Assembly (NCBI GenBank): GCA_040007395.1 | Contig: JBDTVG010000095.1 | Span: 1 to 37,810 of the forward strand | DNA from: DATGFK01 sp040007395 | Lineage (GTDB): Bacteria; Chloroflexota; Anaerolineae; Aggregatilineales; UBA2796 | Direction of reading: 5' to 3' | Length of the DNA stretch: 37,810 nucleotides | Shown here: positions 16,247-25,069 of the stretch, in pieces | Layout: every line of letters begins with the position of its first letter | Position numbering within the stretch: position 1 is the first letter of the stretch | Program-made: the position numbers and the translations under genes | Notes under the pieces: generated by a model | Told to the model about the DNA's origin: nothing | What the model saw: the letters and a program-made list of their open reading frames with translations, nothing else | The model's database searches: none

Positions 16247-17233
16247 ATGATAGAAGTTGAACAGCTAACCAAACGTTATGGCAGTTTTACCGCTGTATCC
16301 GAGATCAGCTTCAAGGCAGAACCGGGCGAGATTCTGGGGTTCTTGGGGCCGAATGGTGCGGGCAAAACCACGACCATGCGTATGTTGACCGGCTACATGC
16401 CGCCAACACAAGGCACGGCGATGGTCGCTGGATTCGATGTGCTGGAACACTCGATTGATGTGCGCCGTCACGTCGGTTACTTGCCAGAAACCGTACCGCT
16501 GTATCCCGATATGACGGTAAAGGGTTACGTGCGTTATATCGCTGAACTGCGTGATGTGCCGCAATCGTCTAGCCGCGTTGATGATGTTCTTAAAACTGTA
16601 GGTATGTATGAACGTCGCGACAGCCTGATTCGCAATATCTCGAAAGGGATGCGCCAACGGGTTGGACTGGCGCAAGCTCTCGTCCATGATCCCGAAGTCC
16701 TCATTTTGGACGAACCAACCATTGGCCTTGACCCACTGCAAACCTTGGAAGTGCGCGATCTGGTGCGCAATCTGGGGCGCAGCCATACCGTCATGTTTAG
16801 CACGCATATCCTTTCGGAAGCGGAACAAGTCTGTGATCGCGTGATCATTATCAACCGGGGACAGATTGTGGCAATCGATTCGCCCCAAGTGCTGCGAGAT
16901 CGGTTGCAGCAAGGCGGGCGGCTATTCATCCGTGTGGCACAACCGGGTGATGGCCTGAGCAAGGCGATTTCTTCGGTAGCGGGGGTTGCGTCGGTGACAC
17001 CGTACAGCGATGGTTATATCGTCACTGCCAGCGGAACCACAGATATTCGGGCGCGGCTTGCGGCGACATTGGTCAGCGATGGCTGGAATCTGCTAGAACT
17101 GCGCCCGCTGGCGATGTCGCTCGAGGAAATCTTCCTCGAATTAACGACTCAACAAACAATCCAGCCGCCATCACGCAGCAATGGCAATTCGGAAGCCCAG
17201 ACCAGCGGAGGTAGGAAAAAAGCCCGTGCATAG
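16247..17233 (+). CDS. ABC transporter ATP-binding protein (GldA-like)
   Basis: Energy-supplying subunit of an ABC-2-type exporter on the cytoplasmic face. 328 residues from the ATG at 16247, chosen because GAGGAG lies at 16231-16236; the longer frame from a TTG at 16193 has no support. Walker A GPNGAGKTT is at 34-42, the signature reads ISKGMRQRVGLAQAL near 130-146, and Walker B is LILDEPTIGLDP near 153-164. After about residue 215 a C-terminal extension (RLFIRVAQPGDG to LRPLAMSLEEIFLELT) is typical of GldA/CcmA-like exporters. It heads a four-gene operon whose other members are a GldF-like permease, a GldG-like protein and a DUF4340 protein; the permease start overlaps its 3' end. In gliding Bacteroidota this trio aids motility, but outside that phylum the substrate is unknown. 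Confidence 0.92.
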   Translation: MIEVEQLTKRYGSFTAVSEISFKAEPGEILGFLGPNGAGKTTTMRMLTGYMPPTQGTAMVAGFDVLEHSIDVRRHVGYLPETVPLYPDMTVKGYVRYIAELRDVPQSSSRVDDVLKTVGMYERRDSLIRNISKGMRQRVGLAQALVHDPEVLILDEPTIGLDPLQTLEVRDLVRNLGRSHTVMFSTHILSEAEQVCDRVIIINRGQIVAIDSPQVLRDRLQQGGRLFIRVAQPGDGLSKAISSVAGVASVTPYSDGYIVTASGTTDIRARLAATLVSDGWNLLELRPLAMSLEEIFLELTTQQTIQPPSRSNGNSEAQTSGGRKKARA

Positions 17234-17954
17234 TCTTTTGACGGTTTTCAGACGCGAACTCGCGCAGTATTTCACCTCACCGATTGCCTATCTGGTGGCT
17301 TTTGCCGTGCTGGTACTCGGTGGCTTTGTGTTCAATAACGATCTGGCGCTTCGCAATGGCTCACACCAACCCACCGATGGATCGCAGATTATCTCTTATT
17401 TCGCCGCGTTTACCATATTCTTTGCGCCGCTGGTCACGATGCGATTAATGGCTGAGGAAAACCGCGAAGGCACCATTGAACTACTGATGACCTTGCCCGT
17501 GCGTGATAGCGATATAGTGCTGGGGAAATTTCTTGGCGCGTGGGCTTACTACTCCGTCATTCTCGCGCTAACCTTCGTTTATCAAGCGCTGCTGATCTGG
17601 CTAAGTCCGCCGGATATGGGCAATGTGATCAGCGCGTATATCGGCGTATGGCTGTATGGTGGCGCGTCGATTGCCGTTGGGATACTGTTTTCAGCCGTCA
17701 CCGAAAACCAGATTGTTGCGGCCTTTTTGAGTGTTGCGACCCTTGTTTTGCTATGGCTAACCGATCTGGTCGGGAGTGTCGTCAACAATTTGCCGATTGC
17801 CGAACTGATCCGATCTTTTAGCTTTCGGAGCCATTACCTGTACTCGTTTGCGGTTGGGCTGGTCAGGTTGAACGATTTAGTATTCTTTGCCGGGGTAATC
17901 ACGGTTGTCCTGTTTATTACGACGCGCATTGTCGAGTCGAGGAGATGGCGTTGA
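17226..17954 (+). CDS. ABC-2-type permease (GldF-like)
   Basis: Membrane subunit paired with the ATPase just upstream. About six helices are visible: near SPIAYLVAFAVLVLGGFVF, SYFAAFTIFFAPLVTMRL, AWAYYSVILALTFVYQALLIWL, YIGVWLYGGASIAVGILFSAV, IVAAFLSVATLVLLWL and a last one before TTRIVESRRWR. The loop MAEENREGTIELLMTLPVRDSDIVLGKFLGA is the classic ABC-2 coupling segment. The start is uncertain: the GTG at 17226 follows AGGTAGG, giving 242 residues and an 8-base overlap with the upstream gene; an ATG at 17181 would add 15 polar residues but lacks a ribosome site. The stop overlaps the next gene by 10 bases, indicating translational coupling. Confidence 0.88.
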   Translation: MHSLLTVFRRELAQYFTSPIAYLVAFAVLVLGGFVFNNDLALRNGSHQPTDGSQIISYFAAFTIFFAPLVTMRLMAEENREGTIELLMTLPVRDSDIVLGKFLGAWAYYSVILALTFVYQALLIWLSPPDMGNVISAYIGVWLYGGASIAVGILFSAVTENQIVAAFLSVATLVLLWLTDLVGSVVNNLPIAELIRSFSFRSHYLYSFAVGLVRLNDLVFFAGVITVVLFITTRIVESRRWR

Positions 17955-19633
17955 GCAAACAACCCGATCACGGCGCAAACAGCGCGAACAATCGTGTCAG
18001 CGAACCAACGCGCCGTATAATCTTTGATCGAATGCTGATCGCCCGCGCAAGCAGTGGCATCGGAGCGTTGGCGCTTGTGTTGGCAGTGCTGGCCTTTCTG
18101 CTACAACATGATATTACGCCGCTTGTCCTTGCCAGTACCGTGATTGGTATCGTGGGTATTGTCCTCTGGACATTGTTGGCTCCCGATGATTTACGCGGCA
18201 TGATCAGGGGTCGGCAAGCGCAGTATGGTAGCAACAGCATCCTGAGCACTATTCTGGTGATTGGGATTGTCGCGGTTGTTTACACCCTGACGGTTAACTC
18301 CGGCGTTGCCGCAGACCTAACCACGATTGGCTACTATTCGCTTAACAGTGATGTCAAAGCAATGGTTGATTCACTGGATCGTCCTATCCAGATTACGGCT
18401 TTTTACAACGTTTCTAAGTTGAGCGTCAAGGCGCTCGATGCACCGATCTTGCGGATGTTCGCGGATGCCGCCCCCGATAAAGTCAAACTATCGGTGATAG
18501 ATCCAGACGAACAACCGCTTATCGCCAAGAATTTTGGTCTAGTGGGCGGATTCGGTATCTACGTATCTTATCTGGACGCAACAGGGCAGCCCGATCCTAG
18601 GTTTACGGAACAGTCTCGCGGCGACTATGCCCGCGAAAATCTGATCGCCGAAGCGATCCTGCAACTGCGAGCCAAGGGGCAATACCGCATCCTGTTTACT
18701 ATCGGTCATGATGAGATTGGCACAGACATCGAGAAGAAAGAAGATGCTTATGGCATTCGGGCGGGTGCGGAAAATGTCGGGATCGCGACAGGGACAATTG
18801 ACCTGAAAAACGAGGATATTCCTCCCGGCACAACGGCACTTGTGCTGCTGCGTCCACAGCGCGATTTTGCGGCGGATGAGGTGAGCAAGATCGCCAAATA
18901 TATGGCGGATGGCGGCAAACTGCTGATCATGGCAAAACCTGCCTATGTAGGCGTGATCAATTTTATGGTTCCGCCGGACAGCCCAATGGCAACTTACCTA
19001 TGGGAAAATTGGGGCATTCGCCCACAGAACGATATTGTCTTCGACCCAGACAATTCGGTAAGCGATCCTTTCCGATTACTGGCTTCGGCGGTCAGCCGCC
19101 AGCACCCGATTATGAAGCGTGATGCTGAGGGGACAACCCAGTTGCGCCCGCTTCTGACGATTGCCCAGTCTTGGGAAATTTCGGCAAATAAGCCTGACCC
19201 TGTTAATATCGTCCCATTGATCTACACATCGAAAAACTCCGTTGGCAAGAAAAATCTCGCGCAGGTCGCCGCCAATCCCAATGACCCGGCGAACTTGAAA
19301 GTGGCGCAAGGCGATCTTCCCGGCCCGCTGGTTATGGCAGCCGCGCTCGAAAATACCAAGAGCCATGCACGATTGATCGTGATTGGTGATGCGGATTGGG
19401 CGTATAATGATACAGTTCAGCAGTTTGACGGCGATCTGTTGTGGACAAATATGATAGATTGGCTTACAAATTATCTGAGCAACATCTCTGTCCAGCCAAA
19501 GATCAAGCAGTTACCACTCATCGTTGACACCGCTACCCTCAACATTGTTACCCTGATCTCATTAGTCTTGCTGCCGGGAGTAGTGTTGTTCACGGGTGGG
19601 TTGGTCTGGTGGGATCGAGTGCGCCGTCAATGA
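17945..19633 (+). CDS. GldG-like ABC transporter auxiliary protein
   Basis: 562 residues: three N-terminal membrane helices (about 37-54, 59-78, 98-115), a large extracytoplasmic region (about 120-530) and one C-terminal helix (about 535-557). The middle region (YYSLNSDVKAMVDSLDRPIQITAFYN, then DPDEQPLIAKNFGL, LLRPQRDFAADEVSKIAKYMADGGKLLIMA) is the pattern of the ABC_transp_aux / GldG family, related to the IFT52 and glutamine-amidotransferase-like fold. Family members work with the ABC-2 permease encoded just before. Start ATG at 17945 overlaps the permease; its own stop overlaps the DUF4340 gene as ATGA. Exact biochemical role is unknown in any bacterium outside gliding species. Confidence 0.88.
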   Translation: MALSKQPDHGANSANNRVSEPTRRIIFDRMLIARASSGIGALALVLAVLAFLLQHDITPLVLASTVIGIVGIVLWTLLAPDDLRGMIRGRQAQYGSNSILSTILVIGIVAVVYTLTVNSGVAADLTTIGYYSLNSDVKAMVDSLDRPIQITAFYNVSKLSVKALDAPILRMFADAAPDKVKLSVIDPDEQPLIAKNFGLVGGFGIYVSYLDATGQPDPRFTEQSRGDYARENLIAEAILQLRAKGQYRILFTIGHDEIGTDIEKKEDAYGIRAGAENVGIATGTIDLKNEDIPPGTTALVLLRPQRDFAADEVSKIAKYMADGGKLLIMAKPAYVGVINFMVPPDSPMATYLWENWGIRPQNDIVFDPDNSVSDPFRLLASAVSRQHPIMKRDAEGTTQLRPLLTIAQSWEISANKPDPVNIVPLIYTSKNSVGKKNLAQVAANPNDPANLKVAQGDLPGPLVMAAALENTKSHARLIVIGDADWAYNDTVQQFDGDLLWTNMIDWLTNYLSNISVQPKIKQLPLIVDTATLNIVTLISLVLLPGVVLFTGGLVWWDRVRRQ

Positions 19634-20190
19634 GTGGATCACGCACAACCCGTCTGCTGCTCGTCGTTTTTGTCGGCATTCTGGCGGTGGCCTATCTGCT
19701 CAATCTGGCACAGCAAAGTAGTCGTCCGCAGCCAACAGCAACACCAGAAACGCAACCCGACGTTTTTCCCGGTGTTGAACCAACGCAAATCACACGCATC
19801 GAGATCGAGTCGGTTAGGGTCAATCGCAAAATCACACTTGTCAAGGTTCCCGGTGACTGGAAAGGAACCGACGAAAAAGGCGCTTCTGTTCCAGTAGATC
19901 TGGCACAAGTTTCCAGAATGCTCCAAGTTCTCTCTAGCCTGCGTTATAATCGTGTTATGGAGGGTACGGCAGACGTGAAAACGTTTGGATTTGAGGGCGG
20001 CGGTTTTTTCATTGTGCGGTTTGATGCCGGACAGCAGTATAGCTTGCACATCGGCGATTTGAACTCTGCACAGACAAACGCTTATATTCAGCGGGGGGAT
20101 GACCCCACCGTATTACAAGTACCCTCTGACCAAATCTTTATCCTCTTACTGATGATCTCGAAATCAGTAAATGGGGTATCCGCCCAGTAA
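19630..20190 (+). CDS. DUF4340 domain protein
   Basis: 186 residues from the ATG at 19630, which forms an ATGA overlap with the GldG-like gene; the longer frame from a GTG at 19609 is unlikely. One membrane helix (about 8-24), a Pro/Thr linker, then a soluble outer domain with repeated beta units (TRIEIESVRVNRKITLVKV, WKGTDEKG, LQVLSSLRYNRV, FGFEGGGFFIVRFDAGQQYSLHIGD). DUF4340 proteins regularly follow GldG-like genes and are thought to be the outer partner of that exporter. Last gene of the operon, followed by a strong terminator. Confidence 0.85.
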   Translation: MSGSRTTRLLLVVFVGILAVAYLLNLAQQSSRPQPTATPETQPDVFPGVEPTQITRIEIESVRVNRKITLVKVPGDWKGTDEKGASVPVDLAQVSRMLQVLSSLRYNRVMEGTADVKTFGFEGGGFFIVRFDAGQQYSLHIGDLNSAQTNAYIQRGDDPTVLQVPSDQIFILLLMISKSVNGVSAQ

Positions 20191-20227
20191 ACAGATACAC
20201 TTGTGTGAGCCAGCATGTAGCAGCAAT

Positions 20228-20252
20228 GCCCTGCCCTCTGGCGGGGCTTTTT
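20228..20252 (+). terminator. Rho-independent terminator just upstream of rpoD
   Basis: GCCCTGCC (20228-20235) pairs with GGCGGGGC (20240-20247; one G-T pair) over CTCT, followed by TTTTTATTT. It fits a terminator of the exporter operon, but its T-run ends only 14 bases before the rpoD ATG. Confidence 0.85.
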
Positions 20253-20266
20253 ATTTCGGATGAACC

Positions 20267-21541
20267 ATGATAACGGAAAAGACGGTACAACAGCAGTTGA
20301 TCGCTCAGGGGGAAAAGCAAGGATACATCACTTATGATGATATTCTGGCGTTGGTTCCGTCTGCCGAGCAAAATGTCGAATTACTCGAAGAGGTGATGGA
20401 GGAGATTGGGCAGGCCAATATTATACTGCTGCCCAAGCCGCCGCCACCTTTACCCACCGCAGCGCCAGAAGCAGACGAACCAGACGAAGCCTATGACGCA
20501 GATGATGCCGACAGTGCAGACGATCTGGATGTACTCGAAGCGCCCTCTGATGAAGAGCTTGAAGAGATCAGCCCACTCGAACTTGACCTGATCCGTGACG
20601 AGGGCTATCAGGCGGCAATCGACACCGACGACGTGGTGGGGCTGTATCTCAAAGAGGCAGGCCATGTTCCGCTGCTCAACGCAGAGGAGGAGGTCAGCCT
20701 TGCCAAGCGCATGGAAGCTGGCAAGTTCGCTGGCGAACAGCTAAAAGAATATGGCGAGATGTTAGGGACCAGCGAACGTCAGGAACTGGCGAACATTATC
20801 GAGGACAGTGACCGGGCGCAGGAGCATCTCATCCGCGCCAACTCGCGGTTGGTGATCAGTGTCGCCAAGAAATATATCGGGCGCGGCGTGCCGTTTCTGG
20901 ATCTGATTCAGGAAGGAAACATCGGCTTGATCCGAGCTGCCCGCAAGTTCGAGTACCAGCGTGGGCATAAGTTCAGCACCTATGCGACATGGTGGATTCG
21001 TCAGGCGGTTAGCCGCGCCGTTGCCGATCAAGGGCGCACGATCCGTGTGCCAGTTCACATGGGCGACCAGATCAATCGGCTGCGCCGCGTAACGCTGAAT
21101 CTGACACAGCAGCTTGGTCGTGACCCAAATATGGACGAACTGGCAGTTGCGCTGGAAACGACTCCCGATAAGATCAGCACATTATTGGAAGTTGCCCGCC
21201 GTCCGATCAGTCTGGAAACGCCCACCGACGAAGACGAAGAGTCGGAGATCGGTGACTTCGTAGAAGATACGCGCAGTCCTGCCCCTTCGACGCTGACGGA
21301 ACAGGAGATGTTGCGTGAGCATATCGCGGTGGCACTGAACCGCTTGCCAGAGCGCGAAGCCCATATCCTGCAACTGCGTTATGGACTGCTGGACGGCGAA
21401 ATGCACACGCTTGAGGAAGTCGGAAAGGCGATTGGTGTTACTCGCGAACGGGTGCGGCAGCTTGAAGCGCAAGCGCTCAACCGTCTGCGGCGTTCGTCTT
21501 CACACCAGATCTTGCGCGATTTCCTGTACGATGACGATTGA
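20267..21541 (+). CDS. rpoD: RNA polymerase sigma factor RpoD/SigA
   Basis: Primary sigma factor that directs RNA polymerase to housekeeping promoters. The 424 residues show region 1.1 (1-55), an acidic linker (about 66-115, many D/E), region 1.2 (DDVVGLYLKEAGHVPLLNAEEE, 124-146), region 2 (LIRANSRLVISVAKKYIGRG to FSTYATWWIRQAVSRAVADQ), region 3 (IRVPVHM onward) and region 4 (LPEREAHILQLRYGLLDG, then the helix-turn-helix VTRERVRQLEAQALNRLR). The RPVHM/RPISLE-like and GRxxRVPVHM elements place it with group 1 rather than the short stress sigmas. ATG at 20267 gives a complete region 1.1; the ribosome site (CGGATGA) is weak. A terminator sits in what would be its leader. The LiaF-like gene follows after 26 bases and may be cotranscribed. 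Confidence 0.93.
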   Translation: MITEKTVQQQLIAQGEKQGYITYDDILALVPSAEQNVELLEEVMEEIGQANIILLPKPPPPLPTAAPEADEPDEAYDADDADSADDLDVLEAPSDEELEEISPLELDLIRDEGYQAAIDTDDVVGLYLKEAGHVPLLNAEEEVSLAKRMEAGKFAGEQLKEYGEMLGTSERQELANIIEDSDRAQEHLIRANSRLVISVAKKYIGRGVPFLDLIQEGNIGLIRAARKFEYQRGHKFSTYATWWIRQAVSRAVADQGRTIRVPVHMGDQINRLRRVTLNLTQQLGRDPNMDELAVALETTPDKISTLLEVARRPISLETPTDEDEESEIGDFVEDTRSPAPSTLTEQEMLREHIAVALNRLPEREAHILQLRYGLLDGEMHTLEEVGKAIGVTRERVRQLEAQALNRLRRSSSHQILRDFLYDDD

Positions 21542-21567
21542 TGATGAATAACGAGGATTAACTGCCA

Positions 21568-22359
21568 ATGCGTCCGGGGCGTTCACCATTGATTATCCCG
21601 CTGCTGCTGATCGTGATCGGTGTGCTGCTGCTGCTCAAGAACTTTCTGCTCATCACAGACTTTGATCTGCTGCGGTTTTGGCCTGTATTGGTGATTCTGT
21701 TGGGCTTGCAACTGCTGCTGCGTGGCGACATCGGCCTCACGTGGCAAGCCCAGACGTTCGGCATCACGCGGGGCAATGTGCAAAGCGGCGTACTCGAAGC
21801 CAGCAGCGGCGAACTCGACGTAAAGATCCGTGCCCTGCGGCGTGAGGGTCGGTTGGTCGCCGGACAGTATACCGGACGATCCCGGCCTAGCTTGAATGTG
21901 CGTGGCGACCATGCCCACCTGACCATGCAGCGCGGGCAGACATGGCCTTTCTCGATGGTGGACTGGGAGATCGGGCTTGCCAAAGACCTGCCTTGGAATC
22001 TGTTGGTGAGCGCTCATCTGGGCGAACTGGATATTGATCTGCGCGGCCTGCTGGTCGATCAAGCGAATGTCGCCAGCGGGATCGGGGATGTACGCTTGGT
22101 CGCGCCAGATATTGCCGCAAACGACTTTCACAGCGATCTACGGGCTTGCTCGACTTTTGGCAACGTGACACTAGTTATTCCGCCCGAAGTGCAAGCAGTG
22201 ATACGGGTCGAACCCAAGCCGATGGCGCGGTTGCAGATCGACGAAGCCCGCTTTCTGATGTTGGAACCCGGCGTGTATGCGACGCTTGGCTACGAACAGA
22301 GCGCTGCACCGATCAATGTAGCACTGGTAAGCACCTTTGGCACGGTGCGATTATCCTGA
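21568..22359 (+). CDS. LiaF-like membrane protein
   Basis: 263 residues. Two N-terminal hydrophobic segments (about 8-24 and 33-50, with the WPVLVILLGLQLLLRG signature of LiaF/DUF5668 proteins) are followed by a beta-rich domain in which strands repeat at regular spacing (NVQSGVLEASSGELDVKI, LGELDIDLRGL, VASGIGDVRLVAPD, STFGNVTLVIPPEVQAVIRV). That is the cell-wall-active-antibiotic-response (LiaF C-terminal) or toastrack-like beta-helix pattern. In Firmicutes LiaF restrains the LiaRS envelope-stress system; no LiaRS pair is seen here. It lies 26 bases after rpoD. Confidence 0.75.
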   Translation: MRPGRSPLIIPLLLIVIGVLLLLKNFLLITDFDLLRFWPVLVILLGLQLLLRGDIGLTWQAQTFGITRGNVQSGVLEASSGELDVKIRALRREGRLVAGQYTGRSRPSLNVRGDHAHLTMQRGQTWPFSMVDWEIGLAKDLPWNLLVSAHLGELDIDLRGLLVDQANVASGIGDVRLVAPDIAANDFHSDLRACSTFGNVTLVIPPEVQAVIRVEPKPMARLQIDEARFLMLEPGVYATLGYEQSAAPINVALVSTFGTVRLS

Positions 22360-22410
22360 TAATCTCCTCATCTTTGAGGGGTGATATTTACACAATTTAG
22401 ACATAAAATT

Positions 22411-22419
22411 TGTTATACT
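22411..22419 (+). promoter_or_regulatory. Extended -10 promoter candidate for the BI-1 gene
   Basis: TGTTATACT: a TG dinucleotide, one base, then TATACT (22414-22419), matching an extended -10 element. No good -35 is present. It lies 37 bases before the ATG, which has CGGAGAG as ribosome site. Confidence 0.5.
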
Positions 22420-22455
22420 AAGATAGATAGAAAGTAGAAATCGGAGAGATTTACG

Positions 22456-23208
22456 ATGAGTTTCTATTCGAGCAGCAATACAGAAGCACGTCCTATTGGC
22501 CTTGACCTGAGCGCGATCATGCGTTTGGTATATCTGTGGGTAGGGTTAGGGTTGGCGGTTTCGTTCGGTGTTGCATACTTTGTGGGTAATGCAGTACTAG
22601 CAACACTCCAAACTGACCCAACTGGCGCTATGACTCTAAATTCGCCACTGGTTAGCCCAGTGGTCATGTTCGGGTCTGCAATTGTCTATCTTGTAATGGC
22701 GCTTACCTTGCAACCCGTCATCTTGCGGGCAAGTCCAGCAATTGGTAGTCTGTTCTATCTTGCGGTCACAGCAGTATTGGGCTTTGTGCTATCGAGCATT
22801 CTCTTACAATATACCTTCACCTCGATTGCACTGGCTTTTGTCACTACAGCCGCGATGTTCGGAGCGATGAGCATCGTTGGATTCACAACCAAGATTGACT
22901 TGTCAAGAATGGGTAGCCTCTTGCTCATGGCGCTAGTTGGCTTGATTATCGCCACGATAGTCAATATCTTCGTTCATAGCACCCTCATATTCGCGCTGAT
23001 CAACTACTTGGGTGTGCTGATCTTCGTCGGGTTAACTGCCTACGATACACAGTGGATCAAGAATCAGGCAATCCAAGTTTCGCAGTCTGGTAACACGGAT
23101 ATGGCACAGCGCCTCGCCTTGATTGGGGCATTTCACCTGTTCATGGACTTCATCAACCTGTTCCTGTATATCCTGACCATAACGGGCGATAGAGGTGGAC
23201 GGCGCTAA
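22456..23208 (+). CDS. Bax inhibitor-1 / YccA family membrane protein
   Basis: 250 residues with about seven membrane helices and short loops, a size and pattern typical of the BI-1 (TMBIM) family; bacterial members such as B. subtilis YetJ are pH-sensitive calcium leak channels. The last third has the conserved VGLTAYDTQ (about 191-199), whose aspartate is part of the family's di-aspartyl pH sensor, followed by a short loop and the terminal helix. The first segment is hydrophilic and exposed (SFYSSSNTEARP). A GGAGAG ribosome site and an extended -10 promoter candidate precede it; a strong terminator follows, so it is a single-gene unit. Confidence 0.9.
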   Translation: MSFYSSSNTEARPIGLDLSAIMRLVYLWVGLGLAVSFGVAYFVGNAVLATLQTDPTGAMTLNSPLVSPVVMFGSAIVYLVMALTLQPVILRASPAIGSLFYLAVTAVLGFVLSSILLQYTFTSIALAFVTTAAMFGAMSIVGFTTKIDLSRMGSLLLMALVGLIIATIVNIFVHSTLIFALINYLGVLIFVGLTAYDTQWIKNQAIQVSQSGNTDMAQRLALIGAFHLFMDFINLFLYILTITGDRGGRR

Positions 23209-23242
23209 TCGCGCATCAGTTTCCTAACTGAACAACAAAAAA

Positions 23243-23268
23243 GGCGATCCGCACGGATCGCCCTTTTT
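23243..23268 (+). terminator. Rho-independent terminator after the BI-1 gene
   Basis: GGCGATCC (23243-23250) pairs with GGATCGCC (23255-23262) over GCAC, flanked by a run of A on the left and CTTTTT on the right, so it can end transcripts from both directions, although the reverse-strand genes here run away from it. Confidence 0.9.
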
Positions 23269-23270
23269 AT

Positions 23271-23325
23271 CCTCACCCCCAACCCTCTATGCGTAGTGGA
23301 GAGGGGAGTTGGATGGAGTGAGTGA
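23271..23325. repeat. Imperfect palindromic repeat
   Basis: CCTCACCCCCAACCCTCT is followed, after about 11 bases, by its imperfect inverse AGAGGGGAGTTGGATGGAGTG. The wording is that of a widespread dispersed repeat type in filamentous bacteria such as cyanobacteria and Chloroflexota. It fills the space between the terminator and the end of sufU. Confidence 0.55.
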
Positions 23326-23326
23326 T

Positions 23327-23722
23327 TTAACCCTGATCTCCGTCGGTATCGTTCCAGCCAGCGAGGCCATACGCGCCGACCTTAAGTACCTTGAGCGACA
23401 GTAGCGCACACTTCAAGCGCACCGGGCCAAGCTCAATGCCGAGCATCTCTAAGATGTCCTCTTTACGGATGGCGCGAGCTTCTTCCAGTGTTTTGCCGAT
23501 AAGCGTCTCACCGAGCATTGAAGCTGCCGCCCGACTGATCGCGCAGCCTTCGCCCGACCAGCCCAGATCAACGATCTTGCCGTCTTCAACCCGCATCGTC
23601 AGCCGCAGCCGATCCCCGCACAAGGGATTTTTCTCCTGATGATCGATGTTCGCCGGAGAAAGCACACCCCAATGGCGTGGTTGGCTGTAGTGGTCGAGAA
23701 TTGCTTCCTGATAAAAATCCAT
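23327..23722 (-). CDS. sufU: Iron-sulfur cluster assembly protein SufU
   Basis: Zinc-dependent sulfurtransferase that accepts persulfide sulfur from SufS and passes it to the SufBCD scaffold. 131 residues from the ATG at 23722, preceded by GAGGG on its strand; an upstream TTG at 23741-23743 would run into sufS. The ligands are present: C35 and D37 in PLCGDR, C60 in EGCAISRAA, C105 in KCALLSL. The spacing between the second and last Cys (44 residues) includes the extra segment that separates SufU from IscU. Only four bases separate it from the sufS stop, so the two are cotranscribed. No sufBCD genes are in the window. Confidence 0.93.
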   Translation of the reverse strand: MDFYQEAILDHYSQPRHWGVLSPANIDHQEKNPLCGDRLRLTMRVEDGKIVDLGWSGEGCAISRAAASMLGETLIGKTLEEARAIRKEDILEMLGIELGPVRLKCALLSLKVLKVGAYGLAGWNDTDGDQG

Positions 23723-23726
23723 CGCG

Positions 23727-24980
23727 TTACCCTCGTCGGGCAAACATTGCCCTGACCTTATCCAGCGTTTCGACGAGTTTGTCTACTTCGCTGAGTGTGT
23801 TATACAGATAAAAACTAGCTCTAGCGCTTGCCGTCAGATTGAACTTAGTATGCAGCGGTTGGGCACAGTGGTGTCCGGCGCGGATCGCGATCCCAGCGCT
23901 GTCTAGCCCTTGAGCAATATCATGCGGGTGAACACCGTCTAATGTAAAGGACACGACCCCTACTCGATCAGGACTTGAGCCGAAGATGGTTAGTCCGGGA
24001 ATTTGGCTCAAATGCTCGATAGCATAATTGGTTAGCGTCACTTCATGGGCATGAATGGCATCAAGACCGACGGTTTTCAAGTAGTCAATGGCAGCGCCTA
24101 AGCCAATCGCCTGTGCAATGGCGGGGGTCCCTGCTTCAAAGCGCTGCGGCAAATCGGCAAAAGTCGTCCCTTGCAGCGTGACTTCATCGATCATACTGCC
24201 CCCGCCCATAAACGGCGGCATGGCCTGAAGGATCTCGCGTTTGCCGTACAGCACACCAATTCCCGTTGGGCCAAGCATCTTGTGACCCGAAAATGCGATG
24301 AAATCCGCAGCAAGCGCTTGCACATCCAGCGGGAAATGCGGAGCGCTTTGGGCCGCATCGATTAGAGTCAGTGCTTCCGCTTCGTGCGCCAGACGAATGA
24401 TCTCCGCTACCGGATTGATCGTTCCTAGCACATTGGAAACATGCGTCACCGCTACCAATTTGACGTTTCCGCTGCTCAGTAGCTTACCGTAGGTATCCAG
24501 ATCAAGCGTGCCATCTTCACGTACCGGGATATAACGGATTGTGGCACCCTGCCGTTCAGCGATAATCTGCCACGGGACAAGGTTGCTATGATGTTCCATC
24601 TCGGTCAAGATTAGTTCGTCACCGGGCTTGAGCGTCGATAGCCCCCACGCATAGGCCACCAGATTGACTCCCTCGGTGGTATTGCGGGTAAAGATAATCT
24701 CACGATCTGATCGAGCGTTGATGAACACTCGGACTTTGGCGCGTGCGCCTTCATAAGCGGTGGTCGCTTTTTCGCTAAAAGCATGTACGCCACGATGGAC
24801 ATTCGCGTTCATTTGGCGATAATAGCCATCTTCGGCTTCAATCACGACACTGGGTTTTTGTGAAGTTGCCGCGCTGTCAAGATAGATCAGCGGTACGCCG
24901 GGGTGAACTTCATGGGTTAGAATCGGAAAATCCTTGCGGATGGATTCAAGGGTTTGGGTAACGATAGAATGAGTTACCAT
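23727..24980 (-). CDS. sufS: Cysteine desulfurase SufS
   Basis: PLP-dependent enzyme that removes sulfur from L-cysteine as a persulfide for iron-sulfur cluster building. The 417 residues match the family length. Visible landmarks: YLDSAATSQKP (33-43), NVHRGVHAFS (60-69), the TEMEHHSN cofactor segment (126-133), the PLP lysine K234 in FSGHKMLGPTG, the FMGGGSMI loop, and the catalytic cysteine C372 in RAGHHCAQP, the class II (SufS/CsdA) arrangement. It is the first gene of a two-gene unit with sufU and is divergent from the Cas10-like gene, sharing an 89-base gap. GGAG lies about 10 bases before the ATG. Confidence 0.96.
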   Translation of the reverse strand: MVTHSIVTQTLESIRKDFPILTHEVHPGVPLIYLDSAATSQKPSVVIEAEDGYYRQMNANVHRGVHAFSEKATTAYEGARAKVRVFINARSDREIIFTRNTTEGVNLVAYAWGLSTLKPGDELILTEMEHHSNLVPWQIIAERQGATIRYIPVREDGTLDLDTYGKLLSSGNVKLVAVTHVSNVLGTINPVAEIIRLAHEAEALTLIDAAQSAPHFPLDVQALAADFIAFSGHKMLGPTGIGVLYGKREILQAMPPFMGGGSMIDEVTLQGTTFADLPQRFEAGTPAIAQAIGLGAAIDYLKTVGLDAIHAHEVTLTNYAIEHLSQIPGLTIFGSSPDRVGVVSFTLDGVHPHDIAQGLDSAGIAIRAGHHCAQPLHTKFNLTASARASFYLYNTLSEVDKLVETLDKVRAMFARRG

Positions 24981-25069
24981 GTTTCGTAGACTCCATGTGT
25001 TGAACTATCCACAACGATACCGCATTCGTATCAGATCCGCATTGGTTTGGAGAGGCAAATTTCGCGACC

